Source: SEAL01 sp032153715 (lineage in GTDB: Bacteria > Patescibacteriota > Saccharimonadia > Saccharimonadales > Saccharimonadaceae). From it: 64,000 bases of DNA. Numbering within the stretch: position 1 is the first letter of the stretch; each line of letters begins with the position of its first letter. The notes under the pieces are model-generated. The model was not told the origin of the DNA, ran no database searches, and saw nothing but the letters and a program-made list of their open reading frames with translations. A program made the translations under genes and the position numbers. Shown piece after piece: positions 17,459-26,702 of the stretch. Location of the stretch: NCBI GenBank assembly GCA_032153715.1, contig JALDYR010000001.1, positions 248,001 to 312,000 on the forward strand, given 5' to 3'.

Positions 17459-17791
17459 TTAGTTAATTTCGACGATCTCGCCTTCATAAACGCTACCATT
17501 TGGCGTCCTCCAGCGAACGGTCTCGTTGACGCCTTTGCCCAGGAGCGCACTTCCAATTGGACTTTGAGAGGTGACATCCGTAATTTTAGGATCACCAATA
17601 TCGACAGACTCCACAACGACAACATAGCGCTCAAGACCACCGTCAATTAAGAGACTCACAATACTCCCGATACCGACCTTAACAGGAGACTGCTCGAGAT
17701 TGGCTGCAGCCAAACTAGCTTCTCCGATTTGGCGCTTTGTTTCATTGGCCGTTTCCTCATTATTTTCGCACGATGGCAATAACTCACTCAT
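17459..17791 (-). CDS. GreA/GreB C-terminal-domain protein
   Basis: A 110-aa protein consisting of a short helical N-terminal piece and the FKBP-like domain of Gre transcription factors (VGIGSIVSLLIDGG, SPIGSALLGKGVNETVRWRTPNG). The long coiled-coil N-terminal domain that enters the RNA polymerase channel is too short here for normal transcript cleavage, so it is closer to Rnk-like or solitary Gre C-terminal proteins. Probably binds RNA polymerase. TATACT lies upstream. Convergent with the ABC transporter, 2 nt apart. Confidence 0.8.
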   Translation of the reverse strand: MSELLPSCENNEETANETKRQIGEASLAAANLEQSPVKVGIGSIVSLLIDGGLERYVVVVESVDIGDPKITDVTSQSPIGSALLGKGVNETVRWRTPNGSVYEGEIVEIN

Positions 17792-17874
17792 AACACCCTC
17801 CTCATCCTTAAGATATCCTTAGTTCTAGTATAGTACAGCTACTTGCATATTGTCACGAAATATAATAATTATGC

Positions 17875-17903
17875 TTGCTTTTTTATGCCATCCGTCCTAT
17901 AAA
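17875..17903 (+). promoter_or_regulatory. Promoter for the gene at 17999
   Basis: TTGCTT (17875-17880), 17-bp spacer, TATAAA (17898-17903). The predicted leader of about 90 nt can form small stems (CCGCG with CGCGG; GGACT with AGTCC). Confidence 0.55.
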
Positions 17904-17998
17904 ATAAATAGCTTAATTCCGCGCAAAGACCGCGGGACTAACCTCACAGTCCAGTGAGTGTTAAGTGCTTTCGTACTTTATTATGGGGGCGTGTTCTC

Positions 17999-18448
17999 AT
18001 GTCTCGACGGAGAAGTTACCGGAAAGAGTACCTCGATCCTACGCTTAACCAAAAACAGGGAGCGGAAGATCATGCACTGCGCATAGCAGCCGCACAAGAG
18101 GATGCGGAGCGCTTTATTGCAATATCGCATCGGATTGTCAGCCTGCTGGCAACAAAGTATTGCAGCGCACTTCACGCCGATCATCGTGACAATGCGGCAT
18201 ACTTGCTGCGTGACGCGAGAAGCATGAAAGAGTTCCGTAGTCTGCGTGATCCACGGGAATGCCAGAAGTTCATGAAGCTAGCAATGCACTTTGCAGAGCG
18301 CATGGGGTTCATCGATATTCACGACGACGGGCCTGGCTGCTATTACGTCGTGCTGCCAAATCTGACGCGACAGATCGATCTGGACGACATCAACATCGAA
18401 TACTTTATCGACAACCCGCCAACCCCCATCAATCTCATTTCGGCGTAA
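17999..18448 (+). CDS. Hypothetical protein
   Basis: A soluble 149-aa protein, basic at the N-terminus (MSRRRSYRKEYLD) and rich in Arg, Asp and His. It is mostly predicted helical and ends in an acidic and proline-containing tail (YFIDNPPTPINL). I do not recognise a family. I prefer the ATG at 17999 to an in-frame start at 17954 because it follows a G-rich stretch (GGGGGCG) and the predicted promoter leader. The gene stands alone, ending in front of a strong stem-loop. Confidence 0.65.
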   Translation: MSRRRSYRKEYLDPTLNQKQGAEDHALRIAAAQEDAERFIAISHRIVSLLATKYCSALHADHRDNAAYLLRDARSMKEFRSLRDPRECQKFMKLAMHFAERMGFIDIHDDGPGCYYVVLPNLTRQIDLDDINIEYFIDNPPTPINLISA

Positions 18449-18474
18449 AAGCCGAGCATGAGATAACCGACCCA

Positions 18475-18517
18475 GAGTCGGGGTTAGTACAGGAAAAATC
18501 CTGGAACACCCCGACTC
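18475..18517. terminator. Two-tier stem-loop between convergent genes
   Basis: Outer stem GAGTCGGGGT/ACCCCGACTC (18475-18484 with 18508-18517) enclosing an inner CAGGA/TCCTG hairpin (18490-18503). No T-tract follows on either strand, so it may protect 3' ends or act as a weak terminator. Confidence 0.5.
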
Positions 18518-18532
18518 GTTTCATGTCGCAAC

Positions 18533-21292
18533 TTAGTTTCGTTGATTTAGTGCTGCCAGTTCCCGTAAATGAGCACGCTTTGAAGTTGACCGCAGCGCAA
18601 CACCGCCAACCGTCGACATCTTCGTGTCACGCTTACGGCGATCTTTACGGTTAGCACTGTATTTTGCCTTTAGGTCGTAAAAGCTTTCTGTCTTTGCGGA
18701 ATCACCAATCCGTACGTGTACTACTCGACCATCAAGCTGCGGGATAAATTCAGGAATATTACGCAGCGCGGCATGATCTGAAACATGAATTGTCACTTCC
18801 TGATCGTAGTAGCTTAAGGACAAATCAACGTTACCTCCATCTATACCCTTGATACGCAGCAAGTCCGGCGCCGATTCAAGAATTTGTCGACGATGCTCAT
18901 TGGTCATAAAACCACGAATGTAGTTACCGTCAACATATTGCATGATTTCTTCCAACCGATTAACCCCATCAGGAATCGAGTTGTGTAGCTCGACACGAAT
19001 CAGCGACAAGATGTCTTCAAGCTCGAGTGATTCGCGCGAACGATGCTCGAGATTACGCAGCTCCTTAATTGCTTTTCGAAAGTCGCGCGCTGCTTCCGGT
19101 AACTTATGTTCGTTGATCAACTTTTCCTGAAACAAACCACTAATAATAAATTCTCGCAGTTGCTCCGTTTCACTATCAATCTCCCGAAGCGTATGATAGC
19201 CCGTCGTCCTATTGTCAAAGAACACTTCTTTGTGCGCCAAAATTATTCCGTCTTCTGAAATTTCAAAATCACGATCAACCAATTGGCAGCGATCAGGTGC
19301 TGATTCAAGTAGTCGCTCGACGTCAATTGACATAGCGTTTTTGATAAAATACTTCTTACGCACCTGACCATTATCAGTAAACGTTTCGAGATTCCACGGA
19401 GAACCTGCCACGAGCTTTGATGACGACCGAACAGCACTCTCGCGGAAGAGTTCGCGTCCCACCTTCGGATCTCGTATATCATGATATTGACCAGAGGCAT
19501 TTTTGCGAATAAACAATTCATCAATCCCCGAAACCATGCAGCCCAGTAACTGCTCGCGTTCGGTATCGGAAGGTACTCGTGTGAAATCTTCGTACTCAAT
19601 TCCTTCGCGTCGGCAAATCTCTTCAATCTGATGCGTTGCTCGCTCAATTCGTTGAGGTAAAATTGAATACTGTTCATATTCCTCTGCGGATAATTGCAGG
19701 GCACGGATATACACATCCAAATCCCGCAACAAATCGGCACGCTGTTCTCGAGACAGCTCTTTCCATCTGTCGCCGCCCTCAACATTCGCCGTTACGCCAC
19801 CTAACTGACCGACAACTGCTGCCGCAGCCATGAAGCGCTGCACATCTTCGCCAGATCCGCGCGCCGCAATCACCATACGTGCAAGCTGCGGATCAAGTGG
19901 CAGCGACGACATGTCTCGCCCAACTTCAGTAATCACATTGTCGATTGCCATCGCGCCAATTTTCCTCAACCGACTATAGGCTCGCTCAGTCTCCTTGCCG
20001 CTCGGCTTGTCCTTAAGGTCAAGCCCATCGATAGTCATGTCTGCGCGACCGAGACGATTGATAATGCTATCCGGACGGATTCGTAGAATTTCAGGTGTAG
20101 CAAACGTACTACCTGTGTTAGGTAAATGTGGCTGCTTGTAATATGGTGCGTGAATCGCAAAGCCAGGGCGGTCTCGCCCGCAACGACCCATATATTGCCG
20201 TACTTTTGCTTCTGGCAGGTTTTCTAGTGCGAGGGTTGGCACGCCATTCTTAAGATGCATCACCCTCCCTACGCCCGGAATGATCACTCCATCGACATTT
20301 GGCGTCAGTCCAGTTCCCGCAATATCAGTTGCAACAATAACCTTCGGGTGCGGGTACTGCTGAAATACGCGACTTTGTTCATCGCTCGACAACTCCCCGT
20401 GAAGAGGCAGCGCCACATGCTTCACCTTTGCCTTTGACCCTATCCTGCCTATTTCACTATAGATATCCGCTTTTCTCGGAAGGATATAGAGTATGTCATG
20501 CCCCTCCTCGAGTGCCCAGACCGCCGCATCGGTCGCATCGTCCATGTGCATCTCTTCAATAGGATAAGTGCGTCCCTCCATACTCAAAATTGGCGCTGGA
20601 GTTGAACCGTCATAGCCACAGTGATGCTTCGAAAGTGAATCACTATCAATCGTCGCACTCATCAAAATAGTTGGGATTTGCCGTGCTTTTGCCACCTCAA
20701 CAACAACATCCCCCTCTGTCTCACGCTCGTGATATTCGTCAGCGATAAGCAAACTGTCTTCAAGGTACTTATCCGTGCTATTTGCAAGACGCTGAGAAAT
20801 ATAACCATGCGTACCAATAATAATTTTATTGTCGGGGTGCAGTTCGCTTTCGGAAGAAGTTGCATACCCTACTAAGTGACCTGCATCGTACCCGAGCGCA
20901 TTCGACATTTCTTGCACAATTCGCTTGCGAGTTTCGCGCGTTAGGATGATGCGAGGTTGCGCAACATAAATCTTGTCAAACAAACCACTTTCAAGCGCCG
21001 CTTGAGGTACATTTGTTGTTTTGCCACAACCAGTCTCACCCTCAAAAATTGCAACAGGATGACTCTTGTCTTTTAAACCATCGAACAGACTATCCATCAC
21101 GTAGCGATATCGAGACACCGGAAGGTCCGGATTACCGAGCGTGTATTCGCTCGGTGGTACATCGATTTCATATTGCTGGCCGTCTTGAACTATCAGCTGC
21201 TTAGGCCATTCTTTCGTTACTGGTTGTAGATCGTGAGTCCCACTCTCACGAGAATATCGTTCCACAGCACCCCTTTCATATACACCACCCAT
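18533..21292 (-). CDS. DEAH-box ATP-dependent helicase, HrpA/HrpB-like
   Basis: Superfamily 2 RNA (or DNA) helicase. Motifs in order: Walker A EGETGCGKTTNVPQAA, motif Ia AQPRIILTR, motif II ADEYHERE (DEYH instead of DEAH), motif III SATID, motif V ATDIAGTGLTPNVDGVI, motif VI GRCGRDRPG, then a helicase-associated region and a long helical C-terminal extension. The 919 aa is between HrpB and HrpA in size. The role is probably RNA remodelling or decay; targets are unknown. The stretch upstream of the ATG at 21292 shows no clear ribosome site. Confidence 0.9.
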   Translation of the reverse strand: MGGVYERGAVERYSRESGTHDLQPVTKEWPKQLIVQDGQQYEIDVPPSEYTLGNPDLPVSRYRYVMDSLFDGLKDKSHPVAIFEGETGCGKTTNVPQAALESGLFDKIYVAQPRIILTRETRKRIVQEMSNALGYDAGHLVGYATSSESELHPDNKIIIGTHGYISQRLANSTDKYLEDSLLIADEYHERETEGDVVVEVAKARQIPTILMSATIDSDSLSKHHCGYDGSTPAPILSMEGRTYPIEEMHMDDATDAAVWALEEGHDILYILPRKADIYSEIGRIGSKAKVKHVALPLHGELSSDEQSRVFQQYPHPKVIVATDIAGTGLTPNVDGVIIPGVGRVMHLKNGVPTLALENLPEAKVRQYMGRCGRDRPGFAIHAPYYKQPHLPNTGSTFATPEILRIRPDSIINRLGRADMTIDGLDLKDKPSGKETERAYSRLRKIGAMAIDNVITEVGRDMSSLPLDPQLARMVIAARGSGEDVQRFMAAAAVVGQLGGVTANVEGGDRWKELSREQRADLLRDLDVYIRALQLSAEEYEQYSILPQRIERATHQIEEICRREGIEYEDFTRVPSDTEREQLLGCMVSGIDELFIRKNASGQYHDIRDPKVGRELFRESAVRSSSKLVAGSPWNLETFTDNGQVRKKYFIKNAMSIDVERLLESAPDRCQLVDRDFEISEDGIILAHKEVFFDNRTTGYHTLREIDSETEQLREFIISGLFQEKLINEHKLPEAARDFRKAIKELRNLEHRSRESLELEDILSLIRVELHNSIPDGVNRLEEIMQYVDGNYIRGFMTNEHRRQILESAPDLLRIKGIDGGNVDLSLSYYDQEVTIHVSDHAALRNIPEFIPQLDGRVVHVRIGDSAKTESFYDLKAKYSANRKDRRKRDTKMSTVGGVALRSTSKRAHLRELAALNQRN

Positions 21293-21380
21293 ATAGCAAC
21301 GCGGCTATCTGTCTACACTATACACCCCAGCCTCTCAAGTTGTTCAAAGTATATGTTGTATTTTATATAGGATTAATCAC

Positions 21381-21417
21381 CACTAAAAAATGCGCCATTT
21401 CGGCGCATTTTTTAGTG
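21381..21417 (-). terminator. Perfect bidirectional terminator after the L25 gene
   Basis: A 16-bp perfect inverted repeat (21381-21396 with 21402-21417) with a 5-nt loop. Its A- and T-runs form a tail on either strand. It lies 12 nt beyond the stop of the ribosomal protein gene. Confidence 0.85.
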
Positions 21418-21428
21418 AGAAATCCACA

Positions 21429-22160
21429 CTACTTATTAGCATCAACATTCTGCTGCTTTGGCTCGTCCTGGCCCTTGCCGCCTGGGCGAGATTCTTCAGC
21501 CTGACTATCCTGCGGAGTGTCGCCGCCGTTTTCAGCCGTGACCTCGTCTTCGCTTTCTGCATCACCGCCAGCGGCATCGTTTGCTGCTTGCAGCGCACTT
21601 GGTTCGTAGACATTGGCAACGACGAGCGATAAATCTTGTTCGACGTCATCATACTCCACACCCTCGGGCAGTGTAATATCTTCAAGTGTCAGCTTATCTT
21701 CCGGCGTAGTTAGATCGACTACTGATAGATCAAGTGATTCCGGCAAGTTACCCGGCTTTGCCTTGATTTGAATATGCTCAATTGCCTGGAGCACGACAAG
21801 TCCCGCCTTTTCAGCTTCACTCTCACCCATACCAGTAAGGCGAATTGGCACCTCTGTCGTAATAATTTCGTTCTGCTTGATTGCGTGGAATGCAACGTGG
21901 CGCAGTCGATGCTTCACTGGATCAATATCGAGCGATTTAATAATTGCCAACTTTTTCTTGCCATCAATCACTAGGCTGACCGGCGAGTGCTTGCCTGCAC
22001 TTCTCGTCACTTTTGTCGTCTCGACAAAAGGAGATTGCGTCATAATTGGATCAGTCTGTGCTCCATAGACAACACTAGGTACAAATCCTTCGGTGCGGAG
22101 CTTCGCAGCTTTCTTACCGGCGGCCGTTCGTTCATTAAGGGTTAATGCGATGTTTGTCAT
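21429..22160 (-). CDS. rplY: 50S ribosomal protein L25 (Ctc form)
   Basis: 5S rRNA-binding protein of the large subunit. The N-terminal L25 barrel (residues 1-90) is clear from TAAGKKAAKLRTEGFVPSVVYG and LDIDPVKHRLRHVAF. The TL5/Ctc C-terminal domain (residues 95-190) follows, including LPEGVEYDD. The last 45 residues are an acidic, Gln/Gly-rich tail without predicted structure. AAAGGAG 7 nt before the ATG is a classical ribosome site, unlike many neighbours. Confidence 0.95.
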   Translation of the reverse strand: MTNIALTLNERTAAGKKAAKLRTEGFVPSVVYGAQTDPIMTQSPFVETTKVTRSAGKHSPVSLVIDGKKKLAIIKSLDIDPVKHRLRHVAFHAIKQNEIITTEVPIRLTGMGESEAEKAGLVVLQAIEHIQIKAKPGNLPESLDLSVVDLTTPEDKLTLEDITLPEGVEYDDVEQDLSLVVANVYEPSALQAANDAAGGDAESEDEVTAENGGDTPQDSQAEESRPGGKGQDEPKQQNVDANK

Positions 22161-22265
22161 CTTTTCTCCTTTACTTACGTATGTACAGTCGTTTGGCAGT
22201 ACTTTACTATTATAACAATCCGCCGTTTTCAGATTGTAAGAAAACTCACATGCTAAAATAGATAT

Positions 22266-22997
22266 ATGATTGATTTACTCGCTCCCTCTTTAACACTCTT
22301 TAGTGCGATCCCCGGTCTCGACATCCTCAACCCGGCTACGCTGATCAACCTGATGGGTGGAGCGGCAGCGTTACTGATTCCACTGATTATCTTTGCTGAG
22401 AGTGGACTTCTGATCGGCTTCTTCCTGCCAGGAGACAGCCTCCTCTTTACCGCTGGATTCTTGGTTCAAACTGGCGTTATTCCAATTAACATTCATTTAT
22501 TCGTCGCTATCTTGTTTGCTGCTGCAGTTATCGGTGATAATGTCGGCTACGTATTCGGCCGCCGAGTTGGCCGTAAGGTCTTCGACCGTCCAGACTCACG
22601 CATCTTCAAGAAACAATACCTGCAAAAAGCAGAGGATTTCTATAAAAAACACGGCGGTAAAACGATCATCATGGCACGCTTCATCCCAATCGTGCGAACG
22701 TTCGCCCCAATCGTTGCAGGAACCGCCCATATGCCATACAAAACCTTCCTAGCCTACAATATCGCCGGCGGACTGCTTTGGACAGCTGGCGTCACCTACG
22801 CTGGGTATGTCCTCGGTGGAGTCCTGACACGCCTCGGGCTCGATATCGATCAAGTCATCCTGCCAATCGTCGCCATCATCATCCTCATTTCAATTCTGCC
22901 ACCGATCATTCACATCCTCAAAGACAAAAAGCAGCGAACGGCAATTATTGCTGCCTCTAACCGCCAGCTTGATGTGCTGATGCGACGAAGCAAATAG
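22266..22997 (+). CDS. DedA-family membrane protein
   Basis: Member of the DedA/SNARE-associated family, some of which flip or carry undecaprenyl phosphate or phosphatidylethanolamine. Conserved elements are visible: ESGLLIGFFLPGDSLLF, GDNVGYVFGRRVG, and FIPIVRTFAPIVAGTAHM with the essential Arg. The 243 aa is typical. TAAAAT (22254-22259) ends 6 nt before the ATG with no ribosome site. A stem-loop follows the gene. Confidence 0.92.
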   Translation: MIDLLAPSLTLFSAIPGLDILNPATLINLMGGAAALLIPLIIFAESGLLIGFFLPGDSLLFTAGFLVQTGVIPINIHLFVAILFAAAVIGDNVGYVFGRRVGRKVFDRPDSRIFKKQYLQKAEDFYKKHGGKTIIMARFIPIVRTFAPIVAGTAHMPYKTFLAYNIAGGLLWTAGVTYAGYVLGGVLTRLGLDIDQVILPIVAIIILISILPPIIHILKDKKQRTAIIAASNRQLDVLMRRSK

Positions 22998-23007
22998 CCC
23001 AACAAAA

Positions 23008-23035
23008 ATAGCCGGCATACGACCGGCTATCTTTA
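23008..23035 (+). terminator. Stem-loop terminator after the DedA gene
   Basis: Perfect 8-bp stem (23008-23015 with 23023-23030), 7-nt loop, followed by a short CTTTAT run. It also lies 20 nt downstream of the convergent uvrA stop. Confidence 0.6.
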
Positions 23036-23049
23036 TGCCCCACATATCG

Positions 23050-25866
23050 CTATTTCAAAAGTGGTTTGAGGTACTTTCCTGTAAAGGAGTCTTTCACCTT
23101 TACAATCGCTTCTGGCGTGCCAGTCGCAACAACCGTACCACCGCCAAGACCGCCTTCTGGACCCATGTCGATCACATGATCAGCCGTCTTGATAACATCA
23201 AGGTTGTGTTCGATAATCACCATACTATTGCCGCCCTCGACAAGCTTTTGCAAAATACTCATCAGACGCTTCACGTCAGCGCTGTGAAGCCCCGTAGTCG
23301 GCTCATCAAGGATATAGATCGTTTTACCAGTACTGCGACGTGACAGCTCGCTTGCGAGCTTGATGCGCTGCGCCTCACCACCGCTAAAGGTCGTGGCCGG
23401 CTGTCCGAGGCGAATATAGCCAAGTCCTACCTCAACAAGCGTATCGAGCTTACGCGCAATCGTCGGGACGTTTTCAAAGAATTTCGCAGCCTGCTCGACT
23501 GTCATTTCCAGCACGTCACTAATCGTTGCATCCTTGTACTTGATTTCAAGTGCTTCACGGTTATAGCGCTTGCCCTGACATACGTCACAGGTGACGTACA
23601 CATCAGGCAAGAAGTGCATCTCAATCTTGATAACACCATCACCCTGACAGTTCTCGCAGCGACCACCCTTGACGTTAAAGCTAAAGCGACCAGCTTTGTA
23701 GCCACGCACATTTGCTTCTGGCGTGCCGGCAAAAAGTTCACGAATTGGCGTAAAGACACCGGTATACGTTGCTGGGTTAGAGCGTGGCGTCCGACCAATT
23801 GCTGATTGATCAATCACGATTGCCTTGTCGAGATGATTAATACCCTCAAGGTTGTCATGCGTACCTGGCACTGCCTGTGACCGGTGCAAGCGAGCTGATA
23901 ATTCTTTCGCGAGGATGTCGTTCACGAGGGTCGATTTACCACTGCCGCTCACGCCACTCACGACCGTGATGACACCAAGTGGAAATTCGACGTCAATATT
24001 CTTGAGGTTGTTTTCACGTGCGCCGCGAATCACGAGCTTGCGATCTTTTTCAATCGTTCGGCGCTTTTTCGGCACGTCAATCTTTTCCGTACCTGCCAGG
24101 TAGCGACCCGTAATGCTGTTTTTATCCTTCGCGACTTCCGCTGGCGTTCCCGCCGCAACAATCGTTCCGCCAGCTACACCAGCACCAGGCCCAACGTCGA
24201 GCAAGTAATCCGCTTCGCGAATCGTATCCTCATCATGCTCGACCACCAGCACAGTATTACCAAGGTCACGGAGGCGCTTCAGTGTGCCAATCAAGCGATC
24301 ATTATCACGCTGGTGCAGGCCAATTGACGGCTCGTCAAGGACATACAACACACCCTGCAAACCAGAGCCAATCTGCGTCGCCAAACGAATACGCTGCGCT
24401 TCACCACCAGAGAGCGTATTTGCCGCACGGGCAAGCTCAAGGTAATTCAATCCAACGTTACTCATAAATGTCAGGCGAGCGGTAATCTCTTTCATAATTT
24501 GTGATGCGATAAACTTCTCTTGTTCAGTCAATTGCAACTTGTTCTGGAAGAGGTCAAGTGCATCATCAACACCCAAACTACACACGTCCATGATACTCAA
24601 ACCATGCACCGTAATCGCCAAGATAACAGGCTTCAAGCGAGCACCCTTACAGGCATGGCACTTGCGTTCACGCATAAAGCGTTCGATATCTTTGCGCATA
24701 AATTCACTGTCGGTTTCTTTATGACGACGTTCTAGGTTCGGGATCACACCTTCATACGTTGACTCGTACCGGCGTCCACTCCCAAGGTTCACAGAGTACT
24801 TTTGACTACCTGTGCCGTAGAGAATCTTTTCGAGATGCTCTGGTGACAATTCACCAACCGGCACTTGGGTACTAAAGCTGTGCGCTCGCCCAACCTCTGT
24901 TAAGCGCTTCATATACCATGCATCGCTATTCACGCGGTTATATGGACGAATTGCCCCTTCGGCGATTGTCAGATTCGGATTAAAGACAAGGTCAGGGTCG
25001 ACCTCCAATCGACTTCCAAGACCAGTACACACCGGACATGCACCCTGCGGCGCGTTAAAGCTAAATATACGTGGCTCAAGCTCGGGAATTTCAATATCAG
25101 GATTGTCGATTGAAGCATAGCGCTGACTCAACACCTGCACTTCGTCCGTTTCAGCATCGAGAACATTCAGAATACCGCCACCAATCTCTAGCGCCTGCTC
25201 GACTGACTGCGAAACGCGGCCGCGCATGTCATCCGCCATTACGATACGGTCAACGACAATTTCAATCGTATGGCGATCATTTTTGCGAAGGTCAGGGAAT
25301 TCATCGAGCGCATAAACAACACCGTCCACACGTGCGCGGGCAAATCCAAGTCGTCGGTATTGCTCCGGTACATGCGCGAACTCGCCCTTTTTATCAATCG
25401 CCACTGGCGCCAGCAGCATAATACGCGTGCCAGCCGGAATCTTCATCACTTCGTTGACGATGTCGTCACGCGTTCGCTTTGTGACCTCGCGGCCTGTAAT
25501 TGGATCGTGCGGTACGCCAATGCGCGCAAACAAGAGACGCAGGTAGTCATAGATTTCCGTCACCGTCGCAACCGTCGAGCGTGGATTACGGCTCGTTGAT
25601 TTTTGGTCAATAGAAATCGCCGGGCTCAACCCTTCAATCGAATCAACGTCCGGCTTGTCCATAATCCCCAAGAACTGACGCGCGTAACTTGACAAGCTCT
25701 CAACGTAGCGTCGTTGTCCTTCGGCATAAATCGTATCGAATGCTAGTGACGATTTACCAGATCCTGAGAGTCCCGTAATCACCACTAATTTATCACGCGG
25801 AATCTCCACGTTAACGTTTTTTAAGTTGTGCTCCCTCGCACCTGTGACACGTATAACCTCTGGCAT
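23050..25866 (-). CDS. uvrA: Excinuclease ABC subunit A
   Basis: DNA-damage-sensing ATPase of nucleotide excision repair. Two ABC cassettes are present: Walker A GLSGSGKSSLAFDT and GVSGSGKSTLVND, signatures LSGGEAQRIRLATQIG and FSGGEAQRIKLASEL, and Walker B VLYVLDEPSIGLH and IYILDEPTTGLH. Zinc-finger cysteine pairs (CPVC; CHAC; CENC...CDVC) are also visible. Length 938 aa, normal. TATAAT at 25877-25882 ends 10 nt before the ATG, consistent with leaderless expression. Confidence 0.98.
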   Translation of the reverse strand: MPEVIRVTGAREHNLKNVNVEIPRDKLVVITGLSGSGKSSLAFDTIYAEGQRRYVESLSSYARQFLGIMDKPDVDSIEGLSPAISIDQKSTSRNPRSTVATVTEIYDYLRLLFARIGVPHDPITGREVTKRTRDDIVNEVMKIPAGTRIMLLAPVAIDKKGEFAHVPEQYRRLGFARARVDGVVYALDEFPDLRKNDRHTIEIVVDRIVMADDMRGRVSQSVEQALEIGGGILNVLDAETDEVQVLSQRYASIDNPDIEIPELEPRIFSFNAPQGACPVCTGLGSRLEVDPDLVFNPNLTIAEGAIRPYNRVNSDAWYMKRLTEVGRAHSFSTQVPVGELSPEHLEKILYGTGSQKYSVNLGSGRRYESTYEGVIPNLERRHKETDSEFMRKDIERFMRERKCHACKGARLKPVILAITVHGLSIMDVCSLGVDDALDLFQNKLQLTEQEKFIASQIMKEITARLTFMSNVGLNYLELARAANTLSGGEAQRIRLATQIGSGLQGVLYVLDEPSIGLHQRDNDRLIGTLKRLRDLGNTVLVVEHDEDTIREADYLLDVGPGAGVAGGTIVAAGTPAEVAKDKNSITGRYLAGTEKIDVPKKRRTIEKDRKLVIRGARENNLKNIDVEFPLGVITVVSGVSGSGKSTLVNDILAKELSARLHRSQAVPGTHDNLEGINHLDKAIVIDQSAIGRTPRSNPATYTGVFTPIRELFAGTPEANVRGYKAGRFSFNVKGGRCENCQGDGVIKIEMHFLPDVYVTCDVCQGKRYNREALEIKYKDATISDVLEMTVEQAAKFFENVPTIARKLDTLVEVGLGYIRLGQPATTFSGGEAQRIKLASELSRRSTGKTIYILDEPTTGLHSADVKRLMSILQKLVEGGNSMVIIEHNLDVIKTADHVIDMGPEGGLGGGTVVATGTPEAIVKVKDSFTGKYLKPLLK

Positions 25867-25898
25867 AATCTGAATAATTATACCATGTTTTGCTGTCT

Positions 25899-26222
25899 TT
25901 AGGCTACGTCGCGAGAGATCTCCATCTGTGAGTCATAGATTACTTGCGGCAATACATCCCTTGATGCACCGTGCCCCACTCGAAAGACCTGGCCGGCCGC
26001 CACTCTACCTAGCAGAAAACGTGTCGTCTTGTTAAAGACCGGACATGATTCTGGGTCATAATTGCCGACTACCTGCTGCCTTTCGGCCCTGATATGCTCC
26101 ATTAGTTTTTGCTGCGCCTGCTCGTCATTAGTCGCAGCATAGGAAAACATCTCACTCTCTTTCCAGGCTCCGCCACTCGTATCTTCCATAGTAAAGTAAC
26201 CTTCAAGAACCGGCTTTTCCAT
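25899..26222 (-). CDS. Hypothetical protein
   Basis: A soluble 107-aa protein with one helical region (NDEQAQQKLMEHIRAERQQV) between two strand-rich parts. No family recognised. GAGGG lies about 11 nt before the ATG at 26222. It sits 32 nt upstream of uvrA on the same strand, but uvrA has its own -10 box, so a shared function is not implied. Confidence 0.6.
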   Translation of the reverse strand: MEKPVLEGYFTMEDTSGGAWKESEMFSYAATNDEQAQQKLMEHIRAERQQVVGNYDPESCPVFNKTTRFLLGRVAAGQVFRVGHGASRDVLPQVIYDSQMEISRDVA

Positions 26223-26352
26223 AATGTAGTACCCTCATTGATTTTTCTATTTTTTTACTTACATTAATCATAAGCGATAAGCTGTAAAAAGACAGCGTTT
26301 TCTTGCTGTTGTTTTTACCTTAAAATAGCATGGCGCTTATCGTTGCACATCT

Positions 26353-26381
26353 TTGACACGGTTGCTACAATTCAATCTAAG
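26353..26381 (+). promoter_or_regulatory. Candidate promoter for the small membrane protein
   Basis: Perfect TTGACA (26353-26358), 17-bp spacer, TCTAAG (26376-26381, 4 of 6). The predicted start is about 25 nt before the GTG start, leaving room for the GAGGGAG ribosome site. Confidence 0.5.
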
Positions 26382-26411
26382 TTAACCAATTGTGTCGAGG
26401 GAGTAGACGAC

Positions 26412-26702
26412 GTGAAACGAATCGTATTTTTTAGTGTAGCCATCATCCTGAGCGCTATCGTCTTGTTTGAGTCCGGCGTCGTCGGCTCACTCCTCGCATT
26501 CCTCCTCGTCGGCGCAATCCCGGGCACTGATGTCAGCATTTCACCAAACATCATGCTCGCCGTCATTACCGCCATCACCTGGCTCTTCTTTATGCATACC
26601 ACCGTACTTGGCACGCTCAACCTCCTCACCTTCAAGCACCTAATCGAAAAGCACACCGCCCGTCGCGACCGCCTGCCAAAGCGCCGCTATAGCCAGATTT
26701 AG
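26412..26702 (+). CDS. Small membrane protein
   Basis: A 96-aa protein starting at a GTG at 26412; GAGGGAG (26397-26403) lies 8 nt before it, which decides against the in-frame ATG at 26343. Two hydrophobic parts (residues about 4-30 and 42-65) contain little charge. The C-terminus is strongly basic (HTARRDRLPKRRY), presumably cytoplasmic. No family recognised. The stop overlaps the stop of the convergent sbcB gene by 4 bp. Confidence 0.7.
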   Translation: MKRIVFFSVAIILSAIVLFESGVVGSLLAFLLVGAIPGTDVSISPNIMLAVITAITWLFFMHTTVLGTLNLLTFKHLIEKHTARRDRLPKRRYSQI

